From Chloroflexi bacterium HGW-Chloroflexi-4 (lineage in GTDB: Bacteria > Chloroflexota > Anaerolineae > Anaerolineales > Anaerolineaceae): 64,000 nucleotides of DNA. The notes under the pieces were generated by a model. It was not told where the DNA came from and made no database searches. It saw nothing but the letters and a program-made list of their open reading frames with translations. The position numbers and the translations under genes were made by a program. Each line of letters begins with the position of its first letter. Positions within the stretch are counted from its first letter, which is position 1. Of this stretch, positions 17,790 to 26,447 are shown piece by piece. Location of the stretch: assembly GCA_002840715.1 (NCBI GenBank), contig PHBW01000023.1, positions 49,973 to 113,972 on the forward strand. The letters run 5' to 3'.

Positions 17790-18902
17790 TTATGTATTTG
17801 CTCTAATTCCTTCCAGAACATATGCCATTAATTCACCAACACTTAAATTGTCAATTCCAAGCTTATCAATAGTGCGGCCGCGACGCCAATAATCAGTGCG
17901 GTGGACAATGGAAGAAATACGTACAATTGAATCCATGGCACGTACTGAAACTCCGTATCGCTGACCCAAAGAGGCAATCGGCACAAGACTCATCGGCACA
18001 TCCTCGAAAATATAGCGGTGGTTCATGGTGGGGGGGGCCTTTATGCCGTAATACCCGGGCTGATTATGAATCGCTTCATTCAGATCATCACCTGTCGCGT
18101 CATAAGATAATTTCAGCCATTCCATGGCAGTACGTGCACGAATGCCTAGCGAAGAAGCCACGGTAACCCTTTCGCGATCGAGTGCTTCAAGCACACGTGC
18201 TACTGACGGGGTGACGCCCTCGATATAAAATTGATAGTCGCCGTGAGTGGATTCAATTCTACCTGTGTTGAGAATAGTCAACGCAGGGTGAAAAATAGCC
18301 CCCATGTTGTTTAACCCGGTTTGAAGCACATTGGCACCGTCAATATATTGAGGATAGACTTGATGGATTATATCCAGCACCAGGCGTGTGCGCGTAGCCG
18401 GTAGCGCAGCCAGCGGCACAGCATCTTTGATGCGGAAAATTCTGGCTTCAGCGGGACCGTCGGACCTTGATGCATAAATAAAAGTTTCTGCTTCAGAGAT
18501 AGTTATATCGGCGGTGCAATTTTCATCGTGCAGCACTTTTGCAAATTCGATTGCCCCGCAAGTTCGGCCTGGATGCAGTACGACAATTTGACCGTCCCTT
18601 AGGTAGGGCGCACAAGCTTTGGCAATATCAGCGTGAGCAGATGAGGGCACAACCACCATGATCATATCGGCTTTTGCCAATGCTTCTTCAATAATGGAGG
18701 TCACACAGGCTAGTTTTGTAAATTGTTTAACCCCGGTATCTTGAAATAATAGATCAAGTCCTCCTAATTCTTTTATGGCCGCGATACGTTCTGGAGTACG
18801 ATTGAAAAGGGTTGTATCAAAACCCATTTGTGAGATATGTGCTGCCATGGCTTTGCCTCCATGGCCAGCGCCGATTACCGTAAAATTTGTTTTTTTATCC
18901 AT
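17790..18902 (-). CDS. Opine (octopine/nopaline) dehydrogenase-like oxidoreductase
   Basis: A 370-residue enzyme. The N-terminal Rossmann fold has VIGAGHGGKAMAAHISQMG, and AKADMIMVVVPSSAH and LRDGQIVVLHPG belong to the cofactor domain. The C-terminal octopine dehydrogenase domain carries the catalytic-type histidine in NNMGAIFHPALTILN (about residues 171-185). Family members reduce the imine between an amino acid and a 2-oxo acid or oxidise related secondary amines. It lies 28 bases after the cobalamin-binding enzyme gene, so the two probably act in one pathway. Substrate unknown. Confidence 0.75.
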   Translation of the reverse strand: MDKKTNFTVIGAGHGGKAMAAHISQMGFDTTLFNRTPERIAAIKELGGLDLLFQDTGVKQFTKLACVTSIIEEALAKADMIMVVVPSSAHADIAKACAPYLRDGQIVVLHPGRTCGAIEFAKVLHDENCTADITISEAETFIYASRSDGPAEARIFRIKDAVPLAALPATRTRLVLDIIHQVYPQYIDGANVLQTGLNNMGAIFHPALTILNTGRIESTHGDYQFYIEGVTPSVARVLEALDRERVTVASSLGIRARTAMEWLKLSYDATGDDLNEAIHNQPGYYGIKAPPTMNHRYIFEDVPMSLVPIASLGQRYGVSVRAMDSIVRISSIVHRTDYWRRGRTIDKLGIDNLSVGELMAYVLEGIRANT

Positions 18903-18930
18903 TTATTCCTTCCTTCCATCAATAGCCAGA

Positions 18931-20571
18931 TCAAGTGTCAAGCAAATTATCAAGTCGATATTTTTCTGCAACTGGTTTGCCTAATGCATTTACAGTTTTA
19001 CAACACCCATTGATTATTCTTGTTTTTATTGTCCCTTTTGCGTATTCATTATTCATCAATTGTGGAGCATCGAGAATTCCTTTTTTTACTGCCATCGATA
19101 AAACTTCAGGATCAATAAAAGGATCTTTACTAGAATGAGGAACTATTGAACGAATGGCATTCAGTGTTAATGATGCACTATTTAACAGCCAATTGATTCG
19201 TGCTTTGATCGCTGCATCAGACAACATATCCGGCCCCCCCCTGATTGCATTCTCAATCGCTCTTCGAGCTATCGTGCATGATTCAATCACGTCCTCCGCA
19301 GTGGCAGCATGGTCTGCTTCTGTATATCCTACTATATGGACGATGTCAGGCTTGAGTGCCATCTGCAGGTAGATACTGGTGGCCAAGTGAGCCCTTGCCG
19401 CAGATGGATCCAGCGGATAGCTGAGCAACCCGGTTCGGGTCTGTTTAAAAATACGAAAATTATCGCTGCGCAGGGGTTCAATTATTTGCAGCATGGCGGC
19501 CATCTTGGCCAGATCCATGGCATCAGATAGACCAGGAGGACTGTTGAACATCAATTGGGCAATATAATCCTTAACTCCAAAGGCACGCGCATTATAAGCA
19601 GCTAAAAAAGCTGACACGACGCAAATAACATCTGGTGCATCACGCATACCCCAATGGTGCGACTCGTTCAATTCAACAGGGATGTTGTGTTCACCGTACC
19701 AGCGCATCACTTGCTGATGTTCACGGATAGAACCTTCCAAATCCCAGGGGCCGCGTCCGTCCATTTTATTGAACCAGAAGAGTGGAATCGCGCACCAGGC
19801 ATTGTGAATTGTCTCGGTATAAAGTTCCGCCAGTTTGATGAAATCATCCGTGCCAGAATATGTGCGCATGAGTGGAAAGTTTCCTCTCTGGCTGGCTTGA
19901 TAAAGTGCAATGTAGTCTTCACGAGTGCGCACTGGCACACCGCCCGCACCTTTTTGCCGTGGATTTTGCCGCTCTGGATGGAAAAAATTTTCCTGGGCAT
20001 CTTGATCAATGCCCAATGAAATCACATCCAATACCTTAGATTCAGCGATTTTTTCGATTCCGGCAAGAGTGGCTTCCATGGTTGGCAGACCGAAATGATG
20101 TCTGAGCAGTGGATAGGGCGCCTTCCATTTGATCCGGTCAATGGTGTTCTGAGGATATTCAATCGAAGTGGCAGTACCTTTGGTTTCACCCTTTAGAAAG
20201 GCTAATACCTGGTCATCCGGTTCGCCGCCTTCGAAAACCAGCTCAAAGAAACCTATTTTGTTGGCTTTTTCAGCCAGGGGCGGGGTGCCGCCAAACACAA
20301 AGCGTACACCGCTGCTGCGTAATTCATCCGCGGCTTCAGTGAACTCACCCAATAATCTTTCACCGGTTTCAGGGGTCAGACGATATGAAACACCGACGAG
20401 ATCTGCTTTTTCACGTTTGGCTGCTTCAATCACTTTCTCAATCGATACAGCTGGTCCGAGAAAAACGGTTTTCCAACCGGCTTGGTCTGCCAGACGCAGA
20501 AAATTACTGATCCCTGCTACATGCACACATTCGCCCAACGCGGCAGCAATAACTGTCTTTTTCATATTCAC
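18931..20571 (-). CDS. Cobalamin-binding enzyme with TIM-barrel-like mutase domain
   Basis: A 546-residue protein. Residues 1-135 form a B12-binding Rossmann domain: ECVHVAGISNF keeps the base-off histidine and glycine of D-x-H-x-x-G but has Cys at the Asp position. GVSYRLTPE is the S-x-L region and VFGGTPP the terminal GG. The remaining 400 residues look like a large alpha/beta barrel (NSPPGLSDAMDLAKM, DIVHIVGYTEADHAATAED). The plan resembles glutamate-mutase-like enzymes with the cobalamin domain at the N-terminus. Neither the reaction nor the substrate is recognised. Confidence 0.65.
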   Translation of the reverse strand: MNMKKTVIAAALGECVHVAGISNFLRLADQAGWKTVFLGPAVSIEKVIEAAKREKADLVGVSYRLTPETGERLLGEFTEAADELRSSGVRFVFGGTPPLAEKANKIGFFELVFEGGEPDDQVLAFLKGETKGTATSIEYPQNTIDRIKWKAPYPLLRHHFGLPTMEATLAGIEKIAESKVLDVISLGIDQDAQENFFHPERQNPRQKGAGGVPVRTREDYIALYQASQRGNFPLMRTYSGTDDFIKLAELYTETIHNAWCAIPLFWFNKMDGRGPWDLEGSIREHQQVMRWYGEHNIPVELNESHHWGMRDAPDVICVVSAFLAAYNARAFGVKDYIAQLMFNSPPGLSDAMDLAKMAAMLQIIEPLRSDNFRIFKQTRTGLLSYPLDPSAARAHLATSIYLQMALKPDIVHIVGYTEADHAATAEDVIESCTIARRAIENAIRGGPDMLSDAAIKARINWLLNSASLTLNAIRSIVPHSSKDPFIDPEVLSMAVKKGILDAPQLMNNEYAKGTIKTRIINGCCKTVNALGKPVAEKYRLDNLLDT

Positions 20572-20577
20572 CTCAAC

Positions 20578-20709
20578 TTAACAAAAAAGAGCGGACTTGC
20601 CGCTCTCGTAAAATTTGTAAATCTGTTGTATGGAAAGTTCGTCCAATAAATCAACGGATTCACATTTGGCAACAGGTTCGGCAATTAACCTTGAGTGTGA
20701 AATTTTCAT
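20578..20709 (-). CDS. Possible 43-residue leader ORF upstream of the cobalamin enzyme
   Basis: An ATG at 20,709 opens a 43-codon frame ending seven bases before the cobalamin enzyme start. The sequence reads as a plausible helical peptide (ESVDLLDELSIQQIYKFYE). Its last codons encode the terminator-like hairpin at 20,585, so it could be a leader peptide, or a chance frame in an AT-rich spacer. The rest of the spacer (20,710-20,950) shows a short inverted repeat at about 20,736-20,755 and no B12 box. Confidence 0.3.
   Translation of the reverse strand: MKISHSRLIAEPVAKCESVDLLDELSIQQIYKFYESGKSALFC
20583..20607 (-). terminator. Terminator-like hairpin in the leader of the cobalamin enzyme
   Basis: On the minus strand, stem GAGCGG / CCGCTC with loop CAAGT is followed by six T, 12-15 bases before the coding start. 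An intrinsic terminator in that position suggests attenuation of the downstream operon. Confidence 0.55.
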
Positions 20710-20950
20710 CACTTTTATTCTTTTTTTTGCGAACAGGTGGATCTGTTATCCACCTCACGTGTGTACCAATGGTTATTTTCATATCGAATTTACTTTTCTC
20801 TCTATATTTATAACATATTTATTTTTTTCTTTTTTTAATTAAGTTCACATAATATATATTAATGATTAAATTTTATTTTTTTGTCATTCTGGAGCGCGCA
20901 GTTAATTAAGGAGTAAAATGACCAATAAGTAAATTTAAGGATGGTCTGTT

Positions 20951-22588
20951 TTGATTTCAAAAATAAAAATTTGGCGATCATCTAAGCAAACTAATCGTCA
21001 AGCAAATAACGAAGCAGCAAAGACAGAATTACAAGAGTTTTTATCCACCAAACAACAACGAAGGTGGATATTTCCGCGCGCTGCTTTGGTTGGTGTTGGT
21101 GCTGGTATTATGGCTCTAGCGTTTCGAGCTTCGCTTGCTGGTGCTGATCTACTGAGGATACATTTTTTAGCTTGGGCTCATTCTTTTTCCAAAATAGGTT
21201 GGATATTTCCTATATTTTTCACAATGACCGGCGCTGTCATATCTGTAATGATAACCCGTCGCTTTGCTCCTGAAGCCAGCGGCAGCGGTATTCCACACCT
21301 TGAAGCTGTATTGCATCGGTATCGAAAGTTGAATTGGAAACGTGTTTTGCCGGTAAAATTTTTTGGAGGCATCATTGCTATCGGCAGCGGCTTGGCATTA
21401 GGACGTGAAGGGCCAACTGTTCAGATGGGCGGTTCAATCGGGGATGTTGTTTCTCGGTTATTGAAAGTCTCAGAAAGAGAAAGATTAACTTTAATTTCCG
21501 CTGGGGCTGGCGCCGGTTTAGCTGCCGCCTTTAATGCGCCATTGTCTGGTTTGATTTTTGTTCTTGAAGAAGTACGCCGCGATTTTCAACCCATTATGTT
21601 TGGTGCTGCATTTATTTCAGCAGTTATTGCGGATATTATTACCAGAATCGCCTCAGGTCAGTTCCCTGTTTTTTCTGTACCAAGTTACCCAACGCCTCCT
21701 TTGTCAGCTTTGCCAATTTTCGCCCTATTGGGGATTATCGCTGGTGTATTGGGAGTTGTTTTTAATAAAGGAATTCTAGGGGCTGTTAACCTTGTTGGGA
21801 AAGTGCCCAAAAGATTTATTCTTCCTGTCATAGCAGCCATAGGAGGCTCGATTGGTTTGATAGGGTGGTTCCTGCCTGACCTCATGGGCAGCGGGCATAC
21901 CCTGGCTGAATCTGTTTTGAAAGGCGAATTGCTGCTTACCGCAATCCCATTGTTCTTTTTACTTCGATTTCTGATGACCACAATGAGTTACGGTACTGGT
22001 GCTCCAGGTGGCATTTTTGCGCCTTTATTGGTTTTAGGCGCATTGCTCGGTTTGATTATCGGAAGTATAGGTCATTCTCTTTTCCCATTAGCCGTTCCAA
22101 TTCCTGCTGTTTTTGCTGTTGTCGGTATGGCGGCTTATTTTACGGCGATTGTTCGTGCCCCGCTTACTGGCATCATGTTAATTGTTGAAATGACAGGCAA
22201 TTATTCCCAGATGTTGCCTTTATTGGTAGCTTGTTTTTGTGCATATATTGTTGCTGAAATATTAAAAGACTTGCCAATCTATGAAGTTTTACTAGAACGT
22301 GACCTTCAAAAAGGTGACAATTTATCTCCGCTTCGTGAACCGACTATCGTAGAGTTTCATGTGGAACCCGGGGCATCATTTGTTGGAAAAACCATCAGCA
22401 CATTGGGATTACCTCCAGGATGTATATTAATTAGGTGTTCTGATGGCAAACGAGAATGGGTTCCAAAAGCTAACACTAGGCTTGAACCACACATGAAATT
22501 TACTGCTGTCATTTCTCCTGAAGCTTCAGATGGGTTAGCCAGATTACATGATGGATGTATTTCTCCGCAAAAAACCGATTTGTATTAG
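20951..22588 (+). CDS. ClC-family chloride/proton exchanger with RCK-C-like domain
   Basis: A 545-residue protein, starting at a TTG with weak translation signals. The core (about 45-445) contains all ClC selectivity motifs: GSGIPHLEAVLHR, GREGPTVQMGG with the gating glutamate, and GAPGGIFAPLLVLGA. The second (proton) glutamate is kept in LEEVRRDF, so it is probably a 2Cl-/H+ antiporter rather than a channel. Residues about 460-535 form a TrkA-C/RCK-C-type ligand domain (SFVGKTISTLGLPPGCILI). It adds an anion exchanger to this transport island. Confidence 0.87.
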   Translation: MISKIKIWRSSKQTNRQANNEAAKTELQEFLSTKQQRRWIFPRAALVGVGAGIMALAFRASLAGADLLRIHFLAWAHSFSKIGWIFPIFFTMTGAVISVMITRRFAPEASGSGIPHLEAVLHRYRKLNWKRVLPVKFFGGIIAIGSGLALGREGPTVQMGGSIGDVVSRLLKVSERERLTLISAGAGAGLAAAFNAPLSGLIFVLEEVRRDFQPIMFGAAFISAVIADIITRIASGQFPVFSVPSYPTPPLSALPIFALLGIIAGVLGVVFNKGILGAVNLVGKVPKRFILPVIAAIGGSIGLIGWFLPDLMGSGHTLAESVLKGELLLTAIPLFFLLRFLMTTMSYGTGAPGGIFAPLLVLGALLGLIIGSIGHSLFPLAVPIPAVFAVVGMAAYFTAIVRAPLTGIMLIVEMTGNYSQMLPLLVACFCAYIVAEILKDLPIYEVLLERDLQKGDNLSPLREPTIVEFHVEPGASFVGKTISTLGLPPGCILIRCSDGKREWVPKANTRLEPHMKFTAVISPEASDGLARLHDGCISPQKTDLY

Positions 22589-22646
22589 TAAAATACAACA
22601 ATTGCTTTCAATGTAATTTGTCAATCAAAATTCAATCGTATTTCAC

Positions 22647-22675
22647 TTTAACCTTGATTGACTTTCTTGTATACT
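22647..22675 (+). promoter_or_regulatory. Putative promoter of the methylmalonyl-CoA mutase operon
   Basis: TTTAAC and TATACT separated by 17 bases, 28 bases before the GGAGG site of the mutase gene. The -10 is good, the -35 weak. Confidence 0.45.
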
Positions 22676-22708
22676 TATTAAGTATGTATTTCACCATCGG
22701 AGGGTTAT

Positions 22709-24358
22709 ATGGATCTGGATCAAGAGAAAAAGCGTTGGGACGAAACCGTCGCCAAACCTTCGGTTGAAAAATTCAAAGAACGTAAAGCAGATTTTCTAAG
22801 CCCTTCGGGCATCCCACTTCCACGGGTGGCTGTGCCGGGCGAATTTGATTATATGCAGCAGCTTGGCTTCCCTGGTGAATATCCGTTCACCCGCGGTGTG
22901 CAGCCCACTATGTTCCGCAGCCGTTTCTGGACCATGCGCCAGTATGCCGGCTTTGCCTCCGCGGAAGAATCCAACAAGCGCTACCGGTATTTGCTTGACC
23001 AGGGTCAAACTGGCCTTTCGGTTGCATTCGATCTGCCCACCCAAATCGGCTACGACTCGGATGACCCCATGTCTTTGGGCGAAGTGGGCAAGGTGGGCGT
23101 TTCCATCTCTTCCCGCCGCGACATGGAAGTCCTTTTTGACCAGATTCCGCTTGATAAAGTTTCGACCAGTATGACCATTAACGCGCCCGCCGCCGTACTG
23201 CTGGCCATGTATATCGCCGTCGGCAAGAAACAGGGCGTGGAATCCAAACAACTTCGCGGCACCATTCAGAACGATATCCTCAAAGAATACGTTGCGCGAG
23301 GAACTTATATCTTCCCCCCCAAACCCTCGCTGCGCCTGATCACTGATATTTTCAAATACTGTGAAACGGAAGTGCCCAATTGGAACACCATCAGCATTTC
23401 CGGTTACCACATCCGCGAGGCTGGCTCCACCGCCGTGCAGGAAGTGGCTTTCACCATCGCGGATGCAATCGCCTACGTGCAGGCAGCCATTGATTCCGGC
23501 CAGCAGGTTGATCAATTTGCCTCTCAGCTTTCATTCTTCTTTGCGGCTCACAATGACTTCCTTGAAGAGATCGCCAAGTTCCGCGCTGCCCGCCGCATAT
23601 GGGCTCAAATTATGCGCGACCGCTTTGGCGCCAAAGATCCCAAGTCGTGGATGCTGCGTTTCCACACCCAGACAGGCGGTTCAACGCTCACAGCCCAGCA
23701 GCCCGAAAACAATGTGGTGCGTGTGGCCATCCAGGCCATGGCGGCCATCATGGGCGGCACCCAATCATTGCATACCAACTCGATGGATGAAGCCCTCTGG
23801 CTGCCCACCGAGAAATCCGTGCGCACGGCCTTGCGCACCCAGCAGATCATCGCCTACGAATCCGGCGTGGCCGACACCATCGACCCCATGGCTGGTTCTT
23901 ATGTCATCGAATATCTGACAGATGAGATCTGCAAACGCGCCATGGAATACATTACCCGCATTGACGATCTGGGCGGCGCACTCTCTGCCATTGAAAAAGG
24001 CTACATGCAGAACGAAATTCAGGATTCGGCTTACAAGTTCCAGAAGGAAGTCGAAAGCAAACAGAACGTCGTCGTGGGCGTCAACTCCTTCCAAGTGGAA
24101 GAAAAGCGCGACCTCGAACGCCTGAAAATGGATCCTGCCATCGAAAAGAACCAGGTGTCAAAATTGGCTGAATTGCGCAAGAACCGCGACAACGCCAAAG
24201 CCAATGAACTCATGGCTCAGTTGGATGCAGCCGCCCGCGGCACAGACAACCTGATGCCGTTGCTCGTCACCTGTATGGAAAACGACCTGACCCTGGGCGA
24301 GGTTTGCGGTGTGCTGCGCAAAACCTGGGGCGAATATCAACCCCCCGTATGGGGCTAA
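22709..24358 (+). CDS. Methylmalonyl-CoA mutase, large (catalytic) subunit
   Basis: A 549-residue protein covering the substrate-binding barrel only: [20 protein letters not shown] near residue 52, [17 protein letters not shown], and [18 protein letters not shown] with [16 protein letters not shown] near 320-365. The length is that of separate large subunits, so a small B12-binding subunit must be encoded elsewhere. It interconverts succinyl-CoA and (R)-methylmalonyl-CoA in propionate metabolism. The epimerase gene follows 21 bases later. The gene is richer in G+C than its surroundings. Confidence 0.93.
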   Translation: MDLDQEKKRWDETVAKPSVEKFKERKADFLSPSGIPLPRVAVPGEFDYMQQLGFPGEYPFTRGVQPTMFRSRFWTMRQYAGFASAEESNKRYRYLLDQGQTGLSVAFDLPTQIGYDSDDPMSLGEVGKVGVSISSRRDMEVLFDQIPLDKVSTSMTINAPAAVLLAMYIAVGKKQGVESKQLRGTIQNDILKEYVARGTYIFPPKPSLRLITDIFKYCETEVPNWNTISISGYHIREAGSTAVQEVAFTIADAIAYVQAAIDSGQQVDQFASQLSFFFAAHNDFLEEIAKFRAARRIWAQIMRDRFGAKDPKSWMLRFHTQTGGSTLTAQQPENNVVRVAIQAMAAIMGGTQSLHTNSMDEALWLPTEKSVRTALRTQQIIAYESGVADTIDPMAGSYVIEYLTDEICKRAMEYITRIDDLGGALSAIEKGYMQNEIQDSAYKFQKEVESKQNVVVGVNSFQVEEKRDLERLKMDPAIEKNQVSKLAELRKNRDNAKANELMAQLDAAARGTDNLMPLLVTCMENDLTLGEVCGVLRKTWGEYQPPVWG

Positions 24359-24379
24359 TCAATAATCCGAGGAGATGAT

Positions 24380-24787
24380 ATGGCGACAATGAAGAAAGTC
24401 AATCATATTGCTGTGGCAGTACCCGACATTGAAGAAGCCTTAAAGTTTTGGCGTGACGGCATGGGCATTGATGTGCATCATATTGAAGACGTCCCCAGCC
24501 AGAAATCCAAAGTGGCATTTTTGCCGGTGGGCGACACGGAAGTTGAACTCGTGCAGCCAACCTCTGACGACAGCGGCGTGGCAAAATTCGTGGCCGAAAA
24601 AGGCGGCGGCATGCACCACCTCTGCTTCGAAGTCGATGACTGCGCCGCAACCATGGCCGAATTGAAAGCCAAGGGCATTCGTTTGTTGAGTGAAGAACCC
24701 AATGTCTTGCCTAGCCGCAAAATGGCCTTCATCCACCCTAAGAGCACCGGCGGCGTGCTGGTCGAACTCTACGAAATCACCAAGTGA
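24380..24787 (+). CDS. mce: Methylmalonyl-CoA epimerase
   Basis: A 135-residue vicinal-oxygen-chelate protein. Two beta-alpha-beta-beta-beta modules are visible (residues 6-65, VNHIAVAVPDIEEALKFWRD; and 72-133, GGGMHHLCFEVDDCAATMAE). Metal ligands are H10, H77 and the terminal E in GGVLVELYE, with E52 (VELVQP) as a further acidic residue. It converts (S)- to (R)-methylmalonyl-CoA for the adjacent mutase. A GAGGAGA site precedes the start. Confidence 0.92.
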   Translation: MATMKKVNHIAVAVPDIEEALKFWRDGMGIDVHHIEDVPSQKSKVAFLPVGDTEVELVQPTSDDSGVAKFVAEKGGGMHHLCFEVDDCAATMAELKAKGIRLLSEEPNVLPSRKMAFIHPKSTGGVLVELYEITK

Positions 24788-24817
24788 GATAGAACCAGCC
24801 TTATTTATCTAAATGAT

Positions 24818-24850
24818 AATCCCCCGCGGATTCAACTCGCGGGGGATTGT
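24818..24850 (+). terminator. Stem-loop after mutase and epimerase genes
   Basis: A perfect 11-bp stem (AATCCCCCGCG) with a nine-base loop. The following bases are not a clear T-run, so termination is likely but not certain. Confidence 0.55.
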
Positions 24851-24952
24851 TCTCGGTGTTGTTGTAAGAGCAAACGATGTGGTTTTTGCACACCTAATGA
24901 CCCTTGTTTTTAAGAGCGAGTGACACGAGAAGGGCAGTAAGCCCATAGATTG

Positions 24953-26290
24953 TTATTCCGCTACCGCCACCAGCGCTTGTTCTTCCTGTTCGGCTACAGC
25001 GATGCCTTTTTCAATATTTACCTTGCTGAGGATAAACATGCCCAGTGCAAAGAAAACAACCAGAGATGATATGCTCAAACGGGATTCGCCCATGATGGTT
25101 GAAACCACGCCAAATAAAGCTGGTCCGAGGATGGAGGCAAATTTTTCAAAAACGCTGAAAAAGCCGTAAAACTCAGCGGATTTGCTGCGTGGGATCATTT
25201 TTCCAATCAGTGAACGGCTCAACGCCTGGCTGCCGCCCTGGACGGTGGCCACTGCGGCGCCAAGTGCCCAAAACTGCCATTCTTGATACAGGAAGTAACC
25301 GGCAATCGCGATCAGTGTGTAGATACTCAAGGAAAGATAGATGGATTTCTTGGTGCCAAGTTTCTTAGATAGCCAGCCAAATAGGAAGGCAAACGGGGCA
25401 GCCAAAAACTGAACCATCAGCAGTGTGCCAATCAGTGTGGTTTGTGAGAATCCCAATTCGGCGCCATAGATGGTGGCCATCACTATGATGGTGCCAATGC
25501 CGTTGGAGTAAACCCAGAATGCTAGCAGCCCGAGTGATAATTCACGGTATTTACGAATCTCTTTAAAAGTGTTGTAAAGACGTGTGAAACTGGCTTTTAG
25601 TGGAGAAAAACCAACTTCGTGAGCTTCGATACGGCGGGGAGGTTCTTTGACACGCAGCAAGACCGGCAGAGTAAAAACGAGCCACCAGATGGCCACGGTC
25701 ACAAAAGACAGACGAGTCATTAAACCGGCATCCAGCGAGGGTACCAGATCAGGTACAAACATGATCATGAAAAGGTTTAATGCCAGCAAAATGCCGCCGC
25801 CGATATATCCCATGGCATATCCGCGGGATGAGACTTGATCCATCTCTTCGGGCTTGGCCACGTGCGGCAGCAATGCATCATAATAAACAAGGCTACCGGC
25901 AAAACCGATGTTGCCGAAGACAAAGAAGATCGAAGCGAGCAGCCAATCACCGGTTTGGATCACATACAACAGCGCGGTTGCTGTCACACCGATCAGCATG
26001 AAGATGGTCAAAAAGCGTTTTTTGCTGCCTCTGAAGTCTGCAACTGCACCCAGAATGGGGCTTATGATGGCAGCAATCAATGCCGCGATCGATGAGGTGA
26101 ATCCCCAATACGCAGTGGCGACGTTGGGGGCCAGGTTGGCCGCCGCAACGGAGGAGTAATAGACCGGCAGCACCGCTGCCATGATGGTCGTGGCGAAGGC
26201 TGAGTTGCCCCAGTCGTACATCGTCCAGGCTGCAATCGCCCGCTTGTGTTCTTTTTCGTCAGTGACGGAGTTGCTGTTGTTTTTATCCAT
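24953..26290 (-). CDS. MFS transporter, UMF1/Atg22-like family
   Basis: A 445-residue protein with 12 hydrophobic segments. The N-terminal AAWTMYDWGNSAFATTIMA is the hallmark of the UMF1 family (Atg22-like exporters). A GAVADFRGSKKR loop follows segment 2 and GSQALSRSLIGKMIPRSKSA lies in the second half. Substrates are unknown in bacteria; yeast Atg22 releases amino acids from vacuoles. The gene stands alone on the minus strand. Confidence 0.85.
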   Translation of the reverse strand: MDKNNSNSVTDEKEHKRAIAAWTMYDWGNSAFATTIMAAVLPVYYSSVAAANLAPNVATAYWGFTSSIAALIAAIISPILGAVADFRGSKKRFLTIFMLIGVTATALLYVIQTGDWLLASIFFVFGNIGFAGSLVYYDALLPHVAKPEEMDQVSSRGYAMGYIGGGILLALNLFMIMFVPDLVPSLDAGLMTRLSFVTVAIWWLVFTLPVLLRVKEPPRRIEAHEVGFSPLKASFTRLYNTFKEIRKYRELSLGLLAFWVYSNGIGTIIVMATIYGAELGFSQTTLIGTLLMVQFLAAPFAFLFGWLSKKLGTKKSIYLSLSIYTLIAIAGYFLYQEWQFWALGAAVATVQGGSQALSRSLIGKMIPRSKSAEFYGFFSVFEKFASILGPALFGVVSTIMGESRLSISSLVVFFALGMFILSKVNIEKGIAVAEQEEQALVAVAE

Positions 26291-26386
26291 GTTCCATCCT
26301 TTTGAAAATGATGAATGCTTTAACTATTATACATTTGCAACCCCATCAAGGTGTTAACGATTTGTTATTAGGAAAATTAAAAAGTA

Positions 26387-26412
26387 AGGGCGGTCATTAG
26401 ACCGCCCTAAAA
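26387..26412 (-). terminator. Terminator of the ldh gene
   Basis: Stem AGGGCGG / CCGCCCT with a short loop, just after the ldh stop on the minus strand and followed there by a T-rich stretch. Confidence 0.6.
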
Positions 26413-26447
26413 AGGTTTTCCTAGTTACTAATCACTAATCACTGCTC

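Noticed and set aside
20610..20950. Cobalamin riboswitch upstream of the B12-binding enzyme
   Set aside because: No B12 box (GCCACTG) on the minus strand; only a short inverted repeat and AT-rich sequence.
22796..23515. A 239-codon minus-strand frame inside the methylmalonyl-CoA mutase gene
   Set aside because: It lies opposite well-conserved mutase motifs and has no recognisable domain; a GC-rich antisense frame.
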